A stretch of DNA of 64,000 bases. It comes from Pseudocercospora fijiensis CIRAD86. Its lineage: Eukaryota > Ascomycota > Dothideomycetes > Mycosphaerellales > Mycosphaerellaceae. Positions 43,865-56,750 of this stretch are shown here, piece by piece; within the stretch, counting starts at the first letter, position 1, and every line of letters begins with the position of its first letter. The notes under the pieces were generated by a model. The model saw only the letters and a list, made by a program, of their open reading frames with translations, ran no database searches and was not told the DNA's origin. The stretch lies in contig NW_006921538.1 of NCBI RefSeq assembly GCF_000340215.1, positions 434,001 through 498,000 on the forward strand. The letters run 5' to 3'. Both the position numbers and the translations under genes were made by a program.

Positions 43865-44549
43865 ATGAATCGGCCGCCGTCGCCCTACAATCCGCCGGCT
43901 GCGTGGCTAGGCTTCCTGGACTTGATTCCCGAGTATTTGCTGGACGGCTCCGCGTCGTCTAGAGGCAAAGTCATAGCTTTCCTCGACATGACGGCGCGAC
44001 ATCTGGAAGCACGAGATCTGCCAACAGCGGCCACAGCGTTGGAGCTGCAACAAACCATCGAGGAAGGACATTTAACAGTAAGCAATCCCAATGCGCGACC
44101 GCATCTGAACTCACCTGCTAACATGTGCATAGTTACGAGGCATGACGCCTCTATACAACCTAACATCTCAACGCGATATAAGAACGAAAGCCGTTTCTAC
44201 AGCATTACGCGCGCCTGGCAGCATACAACACAATTTACCATTTACAAGCGATTTACACGCAAGCAACCTAACATCTGACAACAAACTCTCGGCACCCGGG
44301 AGCTTGACATCTAACATTGACCACCTACCTGGTCTTATCGATGACATCGTTAACAATATTCCAAGTCACATGTGGCGTGGGCGTGGGCGTACAGCATTTA
44401 ACAAGATCGCCTTCTGGCTGGCAGATGTCGCGGAAGAGATTGTGGAGAATAACAAGAATGTATTGGGAGGGGAATTGCTGTTGGAAGCTGCGGCCAAGTT
44501 CAATTCTGCTGCAGGAAGCCTTTTCGATCTTTTTGAATGGGAGGCGTGA
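43865..44549 (+). CDS. Hypothetical small protein, two exons
   Basis: Exons 43865-44077 and 44133-44549 give 209 residues. The 55-bp intron (44078-44132) has GTAAGC, a perfect-looking CTAAC branch site and TAG. The protein starts MNRPPSPYNPPAAWLGFLDL and has helical segments 'GKVIAFLDMTARHLEARDLPTAATALELQQ' and, near the C-terminus, 'WLADVAEEIVENNKNVLGGELLLEAAAKFN'. It ends FDLFEWEA. No signal peptide or membrane segment is evident, and I do not recognise a family. The clean splice signals and continuous frame support a real gene. Confidence 0.62.
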
Positions 44550-45758
44550 GAAACGATCGAGGATGTACAAGAAAGGATGATGGCGTGTTCAAGTTTACAG
44601 ACACCTAATCAGGCTGGGTCTTGGCACAGGGTGCCCAGCCTTGTTGGCTCGAGACTGGCCCAGCTTGCACGTGCACGCCGCAATGCAGCTTGTCTTTGAA
44701 TTGATGAGAAAATTGAAGCGTGTAGGATGGTTTCTCAGATAGACCCGAGAAGAAAAGACGAAACCCTTGTTTCTGTCATAACGTCCAAGTTTCCGTCTTG
44801 CCCAAACGAGAACGCGTAAACACTGCACCAAACAACAGCAACGCAACTGTCAGCAAATAGACTTCTGAGGACAAGAAATTTCAGATACTAATCCTCTTCT
44901 ACGTCTGCGCTCCTACCCCAACCCAAGTCGGAAACCAGGTCACATCATCATGCCAAACATTCGAGCGTAGAGAGCGGCTTCCATCCTCAGCCTCGTAAGG
45001 AAAGATCTTCCTCGCCCCTTCCGTCCACAATATGAAGTCTGCAACTACTTCAAACTACGCCGAGTTCCTCGGCCATTTCCGGAGCAACTTGGAACCACCA
45101 CCAAAATATCCGTCCTCTTCACTACTCAACAGCCTTTTCATCCTCTCCGACACCTATAACTTCGTACTCCCATCTCTAAACCGCATACCACTAAAACTAA
45201 CGTCCGTGCTTCCTTCTCCACCGCAAAAGCCCAACTCAAATGCGAGCCCTCGGCCCAGAATCCCACGCAAAAAAAAAATCATCCTTAAATTTCCTTTTCC
45301 TTTCCTTCCAAAGAATCAACGGCGATTGTGGGGGCGGAAGGCAAAGGCCACCGCACATAAGATCTGCCAGGCATACCCACCAATAGCAACGTGTAGTCAA
45401 CATTAACACGCTGCGAAGTGGTCGCTATCACAGAACAAAAGTTGCTTACTCCTCATTGCAGTGCGGACTTCTCACTCGACGTAAAGAATGCGTGCCTAGT
45501 CAACTGGTACCGCGAAGAAGAAAGATATAAGTAAAAAACCACTTCCAGACCAAGAAGCGACCTAATGCTCTAATGTACAACACCATTAGTACAGTGCAGC
45601 CACGTCACTTTTTGCTCGCTTCACAGTCTCTTCTTTCACAAAAAACTCCCGCTCGACCCATCATGCGAAGGCGATACTGGGGAATCTGTCACAAAAGCTG
45701 TACCAGCCTTCCTACACTCATTTCTTTCTGCTCACGCCTCAAAAATGTCGCTAGCTTC
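44550..45758. other. Intergenic region downstream of clathrin heavy chain
   Basis: About 1.2 kb between the 3' ends of two convergent genes. It contains an A-run at 45270-45278 and pyrimidine/CA-rich stretches (45060-45320) that keep a spurious frame open. No supported gene is present. Confidence 0.45.
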
Positions 45759-48700
45759 TTATCGGAAGCCGCCTTGTACTGGAATGCCGTTGGGATGCCC
45801 ATAGCCCGTAGGCTGTGGGTTCATGTAGCCCGTTGGCTGTGCCTGGATCGGTCCTTGGGTAAGCATGAGTCTGCTTTGTCCAAGAATTGGACCGCCCTCC
45901 TCCTTTGGCGCATTTGCGGCCTCCCTGGCTTTTCGCTCGTCGTTGTCACGCTTGAGCTCCGAAATAGTGGCAGCTTGTTGTGACATGTAGTTGATCATGA
46001 ATGGCATCGTGAAGTCGTTCAAGCCGTGGCGCCATGAAATCTCCATGACAGTGTGAAGTGGAATGAGCTCGTAGCAGGCGTAAAGCATGCCGACGTAGCA
46101 TTCCTTGCTGCCAATGTCGACGAACTAGAGAAGTGGTCAGTAGACGTCACGCCAGTATAGAGTGGACCAGAACTTACATATCGCAGTAGCTCCTCGACGA
46201 CCTCGGTCTTGCCAGAAATTGCAGAAGTCTCGATGGCATCCTTGTAAAGCTTGTCTTGCTTGGAGAGGGCGATCGACTTATCCCATCTCTTGTTCTTGCG
46301 ATAGATGCTCGCTGCGATTTGTCGGAAGAAGACGAGGTCATGCTTCTCTAACCGCTGAGCAAGAGCGACAGCCTCGTAGTTGTCAAAGTTTTCGACGCTG
46401 TCACGGAGCTGCTTGTAGTCTTCCTCCTCGATGAGCAGGTCGTTGATCGCGTCATTGACAGCGCGCTTGTTCTGCGACTGCACGTTGAGCAAGAACGGCT
46501 TGATCAAAGGAATGTTGTCCGACTTCTCGAACATCTTCACGACCCGATTGACGTCGATGCGAGGAGTGAGGGCCTGCAGCAAATCTGTGATCAAAGATGG
46601 CTGTTCTTGCAGATAGAAGTTCAATGCGCGGTAGTAGATCTCCAAGTTGGCCACCTTGACAATGATCTCCTTGAAGCTGTGGTGTTCCCAAGCATCGGCA
46701 GCGCGCTCCATCATGGCCAACGCGGCGTTGTCATGCTCGTCGTAGTGAGTGTAGAGGAAGACAAGCTCAGGCCAGAGATGAGCTTCCTCACAAGCGCGGA
46801 TCATCTTAGGAATGTTGATACGGCCCCAGAAAATGCGCAGGTGCTCCATAACACGGTCTGGGTGGTACTTGCTCAACGCAATGCCAAGTTCCGTGAACAT
46901 ACCCATGTGGGCACGCTCGAGACCAAGACCAGCCTCGAGAAGCGAAATAAGCTCGTCAAAGTAGCCATTGCGCTCGTATTGCTTCACAAGGTCTGTGAGC
47001 TCCTCGGCGTGGACAATGAGGTTGAGGCCACAGATCTGGGCGAGACGGAATTCCTTCTTCGCAACACAAGCCTCGTTGACCTGTTTCCATACCTTGACGC
47101 TGTTGGCCTTGCGTGCGCATTCCACAGCAGCTTGGTAGTCCCCAAGATGCACAAGAGTGGTTGCGAGCTTGGCCCAGTTTGATATCGAAGAGAAGAAGAT
47201 CTTGGCAGCCTCGTGGTAACCCTCTGCGTATGCCTTGTCACCAGACTCCTCAATATTTGCGACATTAGTGCCGCGCAAAAACTCTTCAAGCTCTGGCAGC
47301 TGGTTGGTGCGTGCGTAGCAGAAGGCAAGAGCAGTGTCGATCGGTGGCTCGCGGAGCGTCTTTCGCGCCATGCGAAGGTACTTGATCAGATCTTCGTCCT
47401 TGCCCGCATGTGTTGCGATCTCGATGACTTCGTTGTAGTTTGACGGATCCTGAGCACGAATGTAGGATTCCACCGAGTCAGTGATACGCAGACCATCGAG
47501 CTGAGCCTTGGCGACCTTGCTCCAGACCTCTGGCAGCTCAACCTGCTCGGCGTACTCTTGAGCGCGGTCGATGCTGACAACGTGGTCAACAAGGACGTTG
47601 GATGCATCGAGATGCTTGCCGGCCTTCTTGTAGATGAGGAAGGCCTCTTCGTACATCCCGACTTCGATGCATTGTTGTGCAATGTCATCAGGGGTGTAGT
47701 TGTCAAGCTGCTGGATGTAGTTCGCAACACGACCACGGTCTGACTTGGCAGCAGTAAGCATGAGTAGGTTCTGCAGGTTCTCGTTGTCGGAGAACGTAGA
47801 TGGCTCGAGGATGATCTTCTCGAGAAGCTCAATGAGCTCAACTGGCATGTCTGCGTCGATGAAGGCCTTGACTGCAATGCTGACCGTTTCTGGGTCGGTG
47901 CTTTCAGGCACAGCAGTCGAGATGACCTGATCCACAAGAGAGCGACGATGAATGTTGTTGTCGGACAGCACGTAACTCCATATTTCCGGATCGCTTCTTT
48001 GAAGCAAGTATCGCGCTTGCGCTCTGAACATGGCGTTCTCGTTCGTGATGCTGATAAGCTCGAGATCGTTTTGGCCCTTCTGGTAGGCAATGAAGGCAAG
48101 ATTCGGATCGCGCTTCTCACAGTACTTTCCGACAATGAGGGTGTCGTACTGGTCGTTCTGCTTGAGGAATGCCTCTGGATTATTATTACCTGGAAGGAGT
48201 CAAATGTCAGTGTCCGGATTACAGCAATTAGTCATGTTAGTGGAATTGAACTTACTATCGATGTAGATCTTGGCCAGCGCATTGAAGACAGCTTGCTGCT
48301 GAGATCCTTGGGCCAAAGTCTGCTCAAGGAACGGCAGCAAGAGCTTCAGGCGATTGCGTGACTCAACCTCGGCAACAAGCTCATCAATCGGAATGCTCTG
48401 CGGTGAGACAGAGTTGAGCAAGCCCTTGATGATGTTCTCGTCACAGTCGACATCGAGAAGGCCTCCAATGACTCCTGGTGTTCTCGCAGGGTTCACGCGT
48501 TGGACGTACACCTCGATAGACTTGAACTGTTGGTTCTTGTAGAGATAAAGGACCAAGTCGTGGACGAAGTTGAATCGGTCGCAAACGATGATGAGTGGGA
48601 GTTGCTCGGTCAGATTCGCCTCCTTGAGGAAGTTCTTGACCTTCTCCGGGTCGTAGTGGTTGCTCTCTCGGCAGACGCGCTCAACCTCCTGCAATTGACC

Positions 48701-50994
48701 CATAGTCGTGGCAGCCTCGATGTACTTGAAGGTGACTTCATTGTCTTCGCTGAGGTTGACGATACCACCAAGGTAGAAGTAGAGACCTTCGGCTGTGCGG
48801 TATTTCTCGAGCAGGTCAATGATGCGGTTTGGTCCGAAGAGATCCGAATACTTCTTGGCGATGTTGATGACAGCCTGGAGGTTCTGTCGAATGTTAACCT
48901 TCAGCATCTCATCCATGCACTCTAGTGCAAGGTCGACTGTAAGTCGGCCGAAGTAGTTGATCAAGAACTCTTCGCTCAGCTTGTCGGTCTGCACGATGCA
49001 GCGCTTGATTGCGACTGGATCATCATACGACTCTAGAGCTCGAGAGAGCAGGCCTGCCTTCTCGCACAAGTCGGCGATCCTGTCCTTGTCGTAGTATGAA
49101 AACATTTCGTTGCCAAGGATGGCATCAGCGACTTGAGGTGCGTTGACAAGGTTCATGGAGAGAAGACGAGTCTGCAAAGCTCCTTGCTCCGGCTTGTTGG
49201 CAGCCAAGACATCAAGCAAGAAGGCAGTAGCCTGTTGTACCATTCCTTGAGACTCGAAGATGTCGACTGTTCGGTCGATGTCGATAAGGCTTGGGTCCTC
49301 GCGAGCAATGTTTTGAGCTAACTCGGCACCCTTGTCCGGCGAAACTCTAGTCACATGCTGCACCAAAGCAGTGAAATCTGGGTTGTAGCCGACCTGGCGG
49401 GAGTATGGCAAAATCTGGTCAAAGTTGCCAGACTCTGCCATCGCAGCAATGACCTTCTGGGCTGCACCAGCTTCTTGGTAGATTTGCTGCGCAAGGGCAA
49501 CATCATGCATGCGCACAAGATCACCCAGTTGTTCGGAGCAGCCGAGCTTGCCCTCTTTCATCCATTTCTCGAGCAGATGCTTGCGGTTCTGCTGGAGCAC
49601 CGGTCTTGCAAGCTCCATTGTCTCGTGCTCGTTGAGCTTGCCCTTATCCAAAAGCATGCCAAAGTATTGCAGGATGACTGAGAGCTGGCCTTGCTGCGCA
49701 GGAAGAGCCTTGAAGCGCTCGATAGTCTGCGCTGTCCGCAAAAAGCCTTGTGGAGAGTTCGCGGCAGTCTTTGCAGCTTGCTGGTAGTCTCCAATGCTCA
49801 ACAGCTGATCGAATCGCTGCTGGTAGAGAGAGTCTGCGCCAGGAAGTCCAGCTCTTGACGCCAGCTTGTACGCAAGCTCTGCATTCTCAGGATTTTGCAG
49901 TAAGTATGGTATTATGGTGCTCTCGTCAACGCTGACTGAGAGCACCTGACCCTTCCTGTTCACACCGACGATGCCCAAGCCATCTCCGTCGCCCGCGGTC
50001 GTGAAGATCGTGTCGCTCGAAATACGGTTCATGAAGATTGTGGTGCCGGTCTCGAGATCGAAAAGGTGGATGAAGCCATACTTCGTCACAAGATAGATGA
50101 CTTTGTACTTCGGAGAGACCTGCATTGCAACCGGGAAATCGTTCGTCGCCTCGGCAGGGAAGTAGATGTCGACGGCGCGCTTGGTGAAGGCCGGGTTGGG
50201 TGCTTGGTGGTCAACCTCGACAATGTGCAGCTTGGCACCAGTTGCGGATCTGTTAGCAAAAGTGAACAATTTGGTATCTGCTGGCGCATCCTCCAGGTGC
50301 AGAGTGCCGAAAGCTGCCGCATGGCCCTCAATAGCCTGGCTAATCCCACGGTCTTTGGAGTATAGCTGCATTGCGCCAACCACACGGCCCTGCTGCTGGG
50401 AAATGCCCACTACAACCATCCACTTCTCATCATCGCTGACGCGGTAGTTGATGATTTGGCAGCCAGAGAGATTCTGGTTGCGGTCAAACATCTTCGTGGG
50501 CGTCACAGCTGAAGGGTCAAAGATGTTCCAGTGGTAGACGCTGGTGTCTGTCACGAGCCCGAGCGAAGTGTCATTGAACCACTTCCAAAAGACGACGTCT
50601 TCTGTCATGGTAGTGCTCTTGATCTTGCTCTTTTGCGCCAAGTCGAATATTTGCAGTGTCTTGCCGCCAGCCTTCAACGCAATGATCTCTTTGCTCCAGT
50701 GCATGATGGCACTGTCTGCCTTGATCGGCCGGCGAATGACACTGTTGTTGTTCTTGAGGTTGATGATGATGACCTCGGGTTGGGCAGCGCCCTCTGTTGC
50801 TTGCCGCACACATACATAGTGATCGGATTCGAGCGTGCACGAGTTGAAGCCTATAGATGCTGGCTGTGTAGGAAGTCAGCGGCTGAATTGTTTGGGCGCA
50901 ATTGATAGCGCCCTTGCATGGGATTGCATCTCACCAGTATGCCCACGGAGGTGAGTTGGAGATTCTCCGTGAACTTGATTGGGAGCGGCGCCAT
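45759..50994 (-). CDS. chc1: Clathrin heavy chain, four exons
   Basis: Proposed exons on the minus strand are 50935-50994, 48256-50863, 46178-48189 and 45759-46124, which total 5,046 bases and 1,681 residues, the normal length. Introns of 71, 66 and 53 bp have clean GT…AG ends, and frames join exactly: …TSVGIL-PASIGFNSCTLESD…, …YIDS-NNNPEAFLK…, …LLRY-FVDIGSKECYVG…. The N-terminal region is the seven-blade propeller domain that binds adaptor clathrin-box peptides. The long middle consists of clathrin heavy-chain repeats forming the leg. The C-terminus has the trimerisation region ending in a Pro/Gln/Gly-rich tail (QPTGYMNPQPTGYG). The protein forms triskelia that coat vesicles at the plasma membrane, Golgi and endosomes. 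The first exon encodes only 20 residues. It is divergently transcribed from the 14-3-3 gene. Confidence 0.96.
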
Positions 50995-52639
50995 GGTCGT
51001 ATCAAAGTCGATGGAGCGACCTCATCCGATGTTTATGGTTTCCGGCGCCGCGCTGTTCAGGAGGCCTTTGGATGTCGTAGCCGCGCGCGCTCTTTGCGCA
51101 GATAGTCCAATCTGTCTATAACGGGTTGAAAAGAGCGAATGGGAGTCGTGACGGCGTGGACGGAAAGTAAAGGTGGAATGCTGGGGAGATGGAGTACGCA
51201 AGGAGAATGCGCTGCGTCGTTGCTTGCTGTAGACAGCTTTCTCTGGGGCCTGCCAGTGAGCTGCCGCGCGCGCCCAGACACGAGGCGTTCGCAGTGCACG
51301 GGAGCACCCGCAATGCCGTCACCGTCACTTTCACAAGATTGACATTTCAGAGCCTTCACCGGCTGGAATAAATGTTCGGTATAGCTTTGCAACGAGGAGT
51401 TTATGGATGCTAGTAAACGTTGCTGCAGGCGGCTCGGCTTCTTGTCCAGCTCAGAACCGGAATGAGCTCAATAGCCAACTCTTTGTCAACGAGTTCACTT
51501 CACCAATTGAAGAGGTGAAAATTATGAGCCCTCATCTAGCCTGACAACACTCAGCTTCACCTTTCTACCATGTCCGCAGACGGTAGCCAAACGGCCATAG
51601 ATGTGCACTCCATTTCCGAGCAACGCACTGTCCGTCTACTCATCATCGTGTGTGCTTTACGGGAGCAGGTCACCACATAGATTCGCAAAAAGAATCCGTC
51701 TCGACTGCTGCTCCAACCATCATCGGCCGCCGACATCAGTGCCTTTCTTCTGAGGAAACCTGAGGGTCAACTTTATAAGAGAGGGTGTCTGATGTTATCT
51801 TGTGGACTGTGGACGCAGCTGCAGCAAAGGCGCTGTAATAGGGTCTGGGCGATGCTTCCCTGACGACCATGAGCATGTACGCAAACTTCAACTCAATTAA
51901 TTCCAGTGTAGTCCTGTAACTCGTCGTTTGCAAGCCGGGCTGATAAGCACGTGACTGGCAGACACGTTCACATGCCGATTTGCCTTACCTGGTTGTCAGG
52001 CCACTGGAAATGTTCCATCGCCCGACAGTGCCAAGGTAGCATCTGCCTTAGCCGGTATCTATTAGATGGGCCGCAACGAAGAGACCACTCTGGTTGTTGT
52101 AGTAGAAACGTGGCACATTATTGCTTCACTTTTTCGACCTCATGTAATATTGACGACGCGGCCGCGACGTGACAGGTAGCGCCCAAAGAGCTGGAGCTGG
52201 TATGCGCAGCTGAGGTGGCTGATGGAAGTGCCGGGATGTGTTCAAGATTCCAAGATGACGAGCTAGCAGTGCTGTCATACGTCCCCGTCGACAAACATGT
52301 CCACGTATGCCTGTTGCGATATGCGCTGTTATGCAAGTCGGGCGCGAAAGAGTGGTGCTGCGGCGTTTCGTTGGTCGATTCTTTTCGTTTGTTAGGGAAG
52401 GGAAGGAAAACGCTCAAACACAGTTCGACAGTGAAGCTGCAGCCGCTGAGTAAGTCAATTTTGGACCCCTGTTCGCGCCTTCCTTGCCGACGAATCTTGG
52501 CGCGGTGACAGACTCCAACTTGAGACAAACACAACGAAGCTCATAGCAACACACTTCTCCTCCGACCCTTTGCGCGCGCCGTATCGATCAATACAACTCC
52601 GCAAACCTCGACCGATATCAACCCCAGCAGCAGCACGAG
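50995..52639. promoter_or_regulatory. Divergent intergenic region of clathrin heavy chain and 14-3-3
   Basis: About 1.6 kb separate the start codons of two housekeeping genes read away from each other, so promoters of both must lie here. I see no defined core elements and no convincing coding frame. The 138-residue minus frame at 52118-52534 has no recognisable motif and overlaps the likely 14-3-3 5' UTR. Confidence 0.55.
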
Positions 52640-53999
52640 ATGGCCACCGAGGTATGTTAGACACACCCTCCGACAGCTGGGCAGATTGCGCAAGCACACA
52701 TGCCTGTTGAGCAAACTGCCTCAACACGACGGCTTCCATACATGAACAGATCGCTGACTTTTCCGTGTCACAGCGCGAGAGGTAAACACTCTTTCGACGT
52801 CGCGTCCGCTTCCGGAACGCCCACTGACACCTGCCACAGCAAGACTTTCCTCGCACGATTGTGCGAGCAGGCTGAGCGCTACGATGGTACGTCATCGCGA
52901 TATGGAGCTATGTGCGACACCTGCTAATTCTGCGTTGTAGAGATGGTCCTCTACATGAAGGTATGCGAGGGAGCGTGCGATTGTTGTGAGGAGTCTGATG
53001 GCTAACAAATTCGACAGGAAGTCGCAAAGGTACATTCACTCCTCCCGATAAGCCCAAAACGGCCACCACGATCGCGAAAGCAGGAATATTACAATCTGCT
53101 CCACACAATCCATCAAGATGCGTCCAAACATTGACATGAAATACAGCTCGGCGGTGAGCTCACGGTCGATGAGCGCAACCTTCTCTCAGTCGCCTACAAG
53201 AACGTCGTTGGTACGCGTCGTGCCTCGTGGAGAATCATCTCCAGCATCGAGCAGAAGGAGGAGGCCAAGGGCTCGGACAAGCACGTTGGCATCATCCGCG
53301 ACTATCGCCAGAAGATCGAGACCGAGCTCGAGAAGGTCTGCCAAGATGTTCTCGATGTGCTTGACGAGAGCCTCATCCCCAAGGCAGAGACCGGCGAGAG
53401 CAAGGTCTTCTACCATAAGATGTGCGTATTGGCTGCGTTGGTCTTTGAAGCGCGACCATCCCAAGTACTCTCGATCAAAATACTGACCATGTGACTCACA
53501 GGAAGGGTGACTACCACCGTTACCTTGCCGAATTCGCATCTGGCGAGAAGCGCAAGACCGCCGCGACCGCTGCGCACGAGGCTTACAAGGTACGTCGTCT
53601 CTGTGCTACTTTCCACGTGCATGTGATAGGCACTGACTGTTGCTCTAGAACGCCACCGACGTTGCTCAGACCGAGCTCACCCCAACCCACCCTATCCGCC
53701 TGGGTCTGGCCCTCAACTTCTCCGTCTTCTACTACGAGATCCTCAACTCGCCCGACCGTGCATGCCACCTTGCCAAGCAGGCCTTCGATGATGCCATCGC
53801 CGAGCTCGACTCGCTGTCTGAGGAGTCTTACCGCGACAGCACTCTCATCATGCAGCTCCTCCGCGACAACCTCACCCTCTGGACGTCATCGGACGGTGGC
53901 GAGCCAGACGCCGCTGCAGGCGAGGCCAAGGGCGAGGAGAAGGCGGCAGAGCCAGCCACCGAGCCTCCAGCAGCTGCTGAGGAGAAGCCAGCGGCTTAA
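52640..53999 (+). CDS. 14-3-3 protein, eight exons including three micro-exons
   Basis: Exons 52640-52651, 52774-52781, 52840-52886, 52941-52960, 53018-53029, 53147-53421, 53502-53589 and 53649-53999 total 813 bases, 270 residues. All seven introns (54-122 bp) have GT…AG ends. The joined protein reads [52 protein letters not shown] and continues as a typical 14-3-3 with [14 protein letters not shown], the phosphopeptide-groove segment [20 protein letters not shown] and the signature [20 protein letters not shown]. The tail is Ala/Glu-rich (about 40 residues). 14-3-3 dimers bind phosphoserine/threonine motifs and regulate many signalling proteins in the cytoplasm. Exons 2, 4 and 5 are only 8, 20 and 12 bases, so automatic gene finders are likely to misplace the N-terminus. 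Confidence 0.95.
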
Positions 54000-56750
54000 G
54001 CACATTCATCAAAGTCTTTACCAAATCATCAGCGTACGGCTTTTCGGGCGTTGGCGTGTGTGTGGGAGCGTGGAATGACGATGCATCTTTTCTCTCAACT
54101 CAAACAAGATTGAGCCAGAGATGGGATGCAGCATGGGAATCTTAACGCGGAGAGAGAGAAAGGAAAATTGTGAAAGCAGCGGAACGCCAGCACCCGAAGT
54201 CGCCCACAGCAAGTCTCTTCTGGGTTGATCTTTGTCTGACCTGGAGACACGAATGCAGCTTTTCCATTTTCTTATCAACACTACAACAACAACAAAATCT
54301 CTCCTCGCCAAACAAACCACCCCAAATTCGTGTTTTGTTGTCTGCTTTTGCGAGCGGCTCGGTGCGGTACTCGAATACCCTTGAGTACCTTGTGGCTTTT
54401 TTTTTTAGTTTGCGTCTGTCTTGCTTTTTTCGTATGCGATGTATGTTGTTTCTTTTGTAAAAATGTTTCCTCTCTCGACATGGAAGAGTTACATTTTTTT
54501 CAAAAAAGACGACGGATTCATTCTGACGGTCCCTACCACCCAAAGCTAGCTAGCATATATAGCGTTGAGCAGTATGCAGCGAAACGAATATGAAACAAAA
54601 AATCTTAAATGAATATTTGTATCAATCAGATGACTCGGAATTATGTGAAACTTTATAGGTCTGCTTTTTTTTCTCTGGATAATTGGGTTGAGGAAAGATG
54701 GATACTATTACTTTTATCTGTTTTCGGCACACCATTCCAACAATCTTCACGACAACAGCTCTTGCCTGGTATACAACGCCTACGGCTCCAATTACTCGTC
54801 CACAGCGTTTCGCCCACTTGCACGTCGTGTCTTGCGAACAGGTATACGATCAGGCGGATACGCTCGGCTCGTAAATCAGCACTTCGTGTGGTGGCGTAGC
54901 ATCTACAGTGGAATACCAGACGTCAGCACGGCCGGCCGGCAGCTGGAGCGAGCGACGGTGACAATACTTACTCCCCTATCGTTGTTGGCTGACATGGTAT
55001 CGTCGGCCTCGTCAGCCTCGCGCGTTGACGCCCATCAGACCGGCCACGACTTCTCGGACTTGGACTACGGATTTCGGTCTTCTGCAGAAGCTGAGGTATG
55101 GAAAGAAAGGTGCAGCATGTGATATTGCAAGAGTCACCGAGTCCAAAAAAAATGCGCCGGTCAACTATACCTTATGTACAAGTCAGGCTATTGCGGAGAC
55201 AGGATTTCTAGGATCCTGTTCCTCCTAATGGACTATTCTAGTCGCCTGCGATCTTTTCTGCCCTAGCGAGGAAGGCTGACAGCTTAGAAGAAGAAGAGGA
55301 CGACCATCGGATGACTTGGTTTCGCTGAAGTGGCGGAACATGATGGGCTGGTCTTCTACTTCTGAACGTCAATACATGTACGCACGCAACGGATCAAACA
55401 CAATCAATCAATGAAACCGCATTGGAAGTCTCTCTAAAATTTATGATGCTGGTTGGTGCTGGTCGTGGTCCGTTTCCAAGGCATGTCGTACAGCTAGCTC
55501 GTGGCATGGCATCTAAATGTATCAGCGCTACTTTCGAGATTCTCTGCATTCATTCTTCGGCAGAAGTATCCTCTTCATATAGCTACATACATCATGCTTA
55601 GCTTGAGTACATGTAAACACTCATATGTGTGGGGGAAACAAGTCAAGTCGAGAGCTTGTAAAGCCAGGGAACTTTGGATGAACGCTTCCAATTAGACAAT
55701 TCTCCTCGAATCTTAAAGGCGTGTCCATGTCACAGTCAAGCTTTCTAAGAATCAATTGGCTTTGCTTTCCAGCTGAGGATAGATACGTTGCCTCATTCAG
55801 GAAGCTAGATGGAGCGACTCTTACAGTCCACTTATGTAGGCAGTCCTTAAATCCAGCCCGGCTTCGATCATTGCAGTCCATTCCCTCTGCCAGACTCAAC
55901 TCCATCGAAATGTGTAAGAAGTCATTAAGGGAAATCGAGGACACTACTTTCATCTCGATCTGAGCTTCTGTTTCTCGGGCAATGGTGTGAATCAGGACAC
56001 GCACGTTCACGAGAACTTATCTAGCACGTCAGAGATCGATGCTAGACGGTATCGCAAATGGAACCTACTGGCTCCACTGAAGCACATTACACTCGATGCT
56101 GAACGATCCTCACTGTCTGGCTGAGAAAATCACCTCTTACTCCTTTTCAACGGCTTCAGTTCTTGAAGCACAGTTCCGTCCTTTCTCAATACGCACCACA
56201 TCGTTCACTCTACCTTTCTTGCCCTAGCCAGGAGACAGCATGAGTTGGGAATCGAGCCTCTGAAGTACGACAGGGGGCGATGCAGCAGACTTCGAAAAAT
56301 GACTAGAAGCCGAGAGCAGCGAAGTGCTAGGTTGGATTGCGGGAGGTGCTAAAAAGGAGGAGAGATGCTAGAGATCGCATGCGCAGAGGCTGTATGAATG
56401 GCACAGCGTCTTGAGATCTTGGTGAGCTATAGGTACCCTAGCTTCTTTAGTCCGTTTTTGCCTCCAAGGTACAAAAGTTCTTGAGAAGTGCGAGTTGTGG
56501 TCCTTCGGTGAGGCAGGATCATGGATCTACGGAAGGCTACGAGGATTCGTGTGTCGCAGTCTTTGGTGCGTTGCGGGAGGGCTGTGATGTTTCACGTTGT
56601 TTCTTGGCGCGAGGTTTGCGTACGGGAGCCAGGACGATCAAAACAAGACTGAAAGATGTCCACGTGGCTCGAGTTCAATGAAGGCAAGCCTTCGTGATGA
56701 AGATATCTGACTATGGACGAGAGATATATGAGGGTGACCCGCAAGCAAGA
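54000..56750. other. Gene-poor intergenic region
   Basis: 2.75 kb with no firmly supported gene. It starts with the 3' UTR region of 14-3-3 and has T-rich runs at 54400-54430 and 54490-54500. A minus-strand open frame at 55621-56010 (129 residues, including FKDCLHKWTVRVAPSSFLNE) has protein-like composition, but no start or partner exon is identified, so it may be a gene remnant. A GTAAGT…TAG intron-like stretch on the minus strand at about 54904-54969 leads into frames that stop quickly. Confidence 0.4.

Noticed and set aside
45032..45406. 124-residue plus-strand frame
   Set aside because: Pyrimidine- and CA-rich composition removes stops by chance; the frame contains a poly-A run and low-complexity Pro/Ser/Lys, with no motif.
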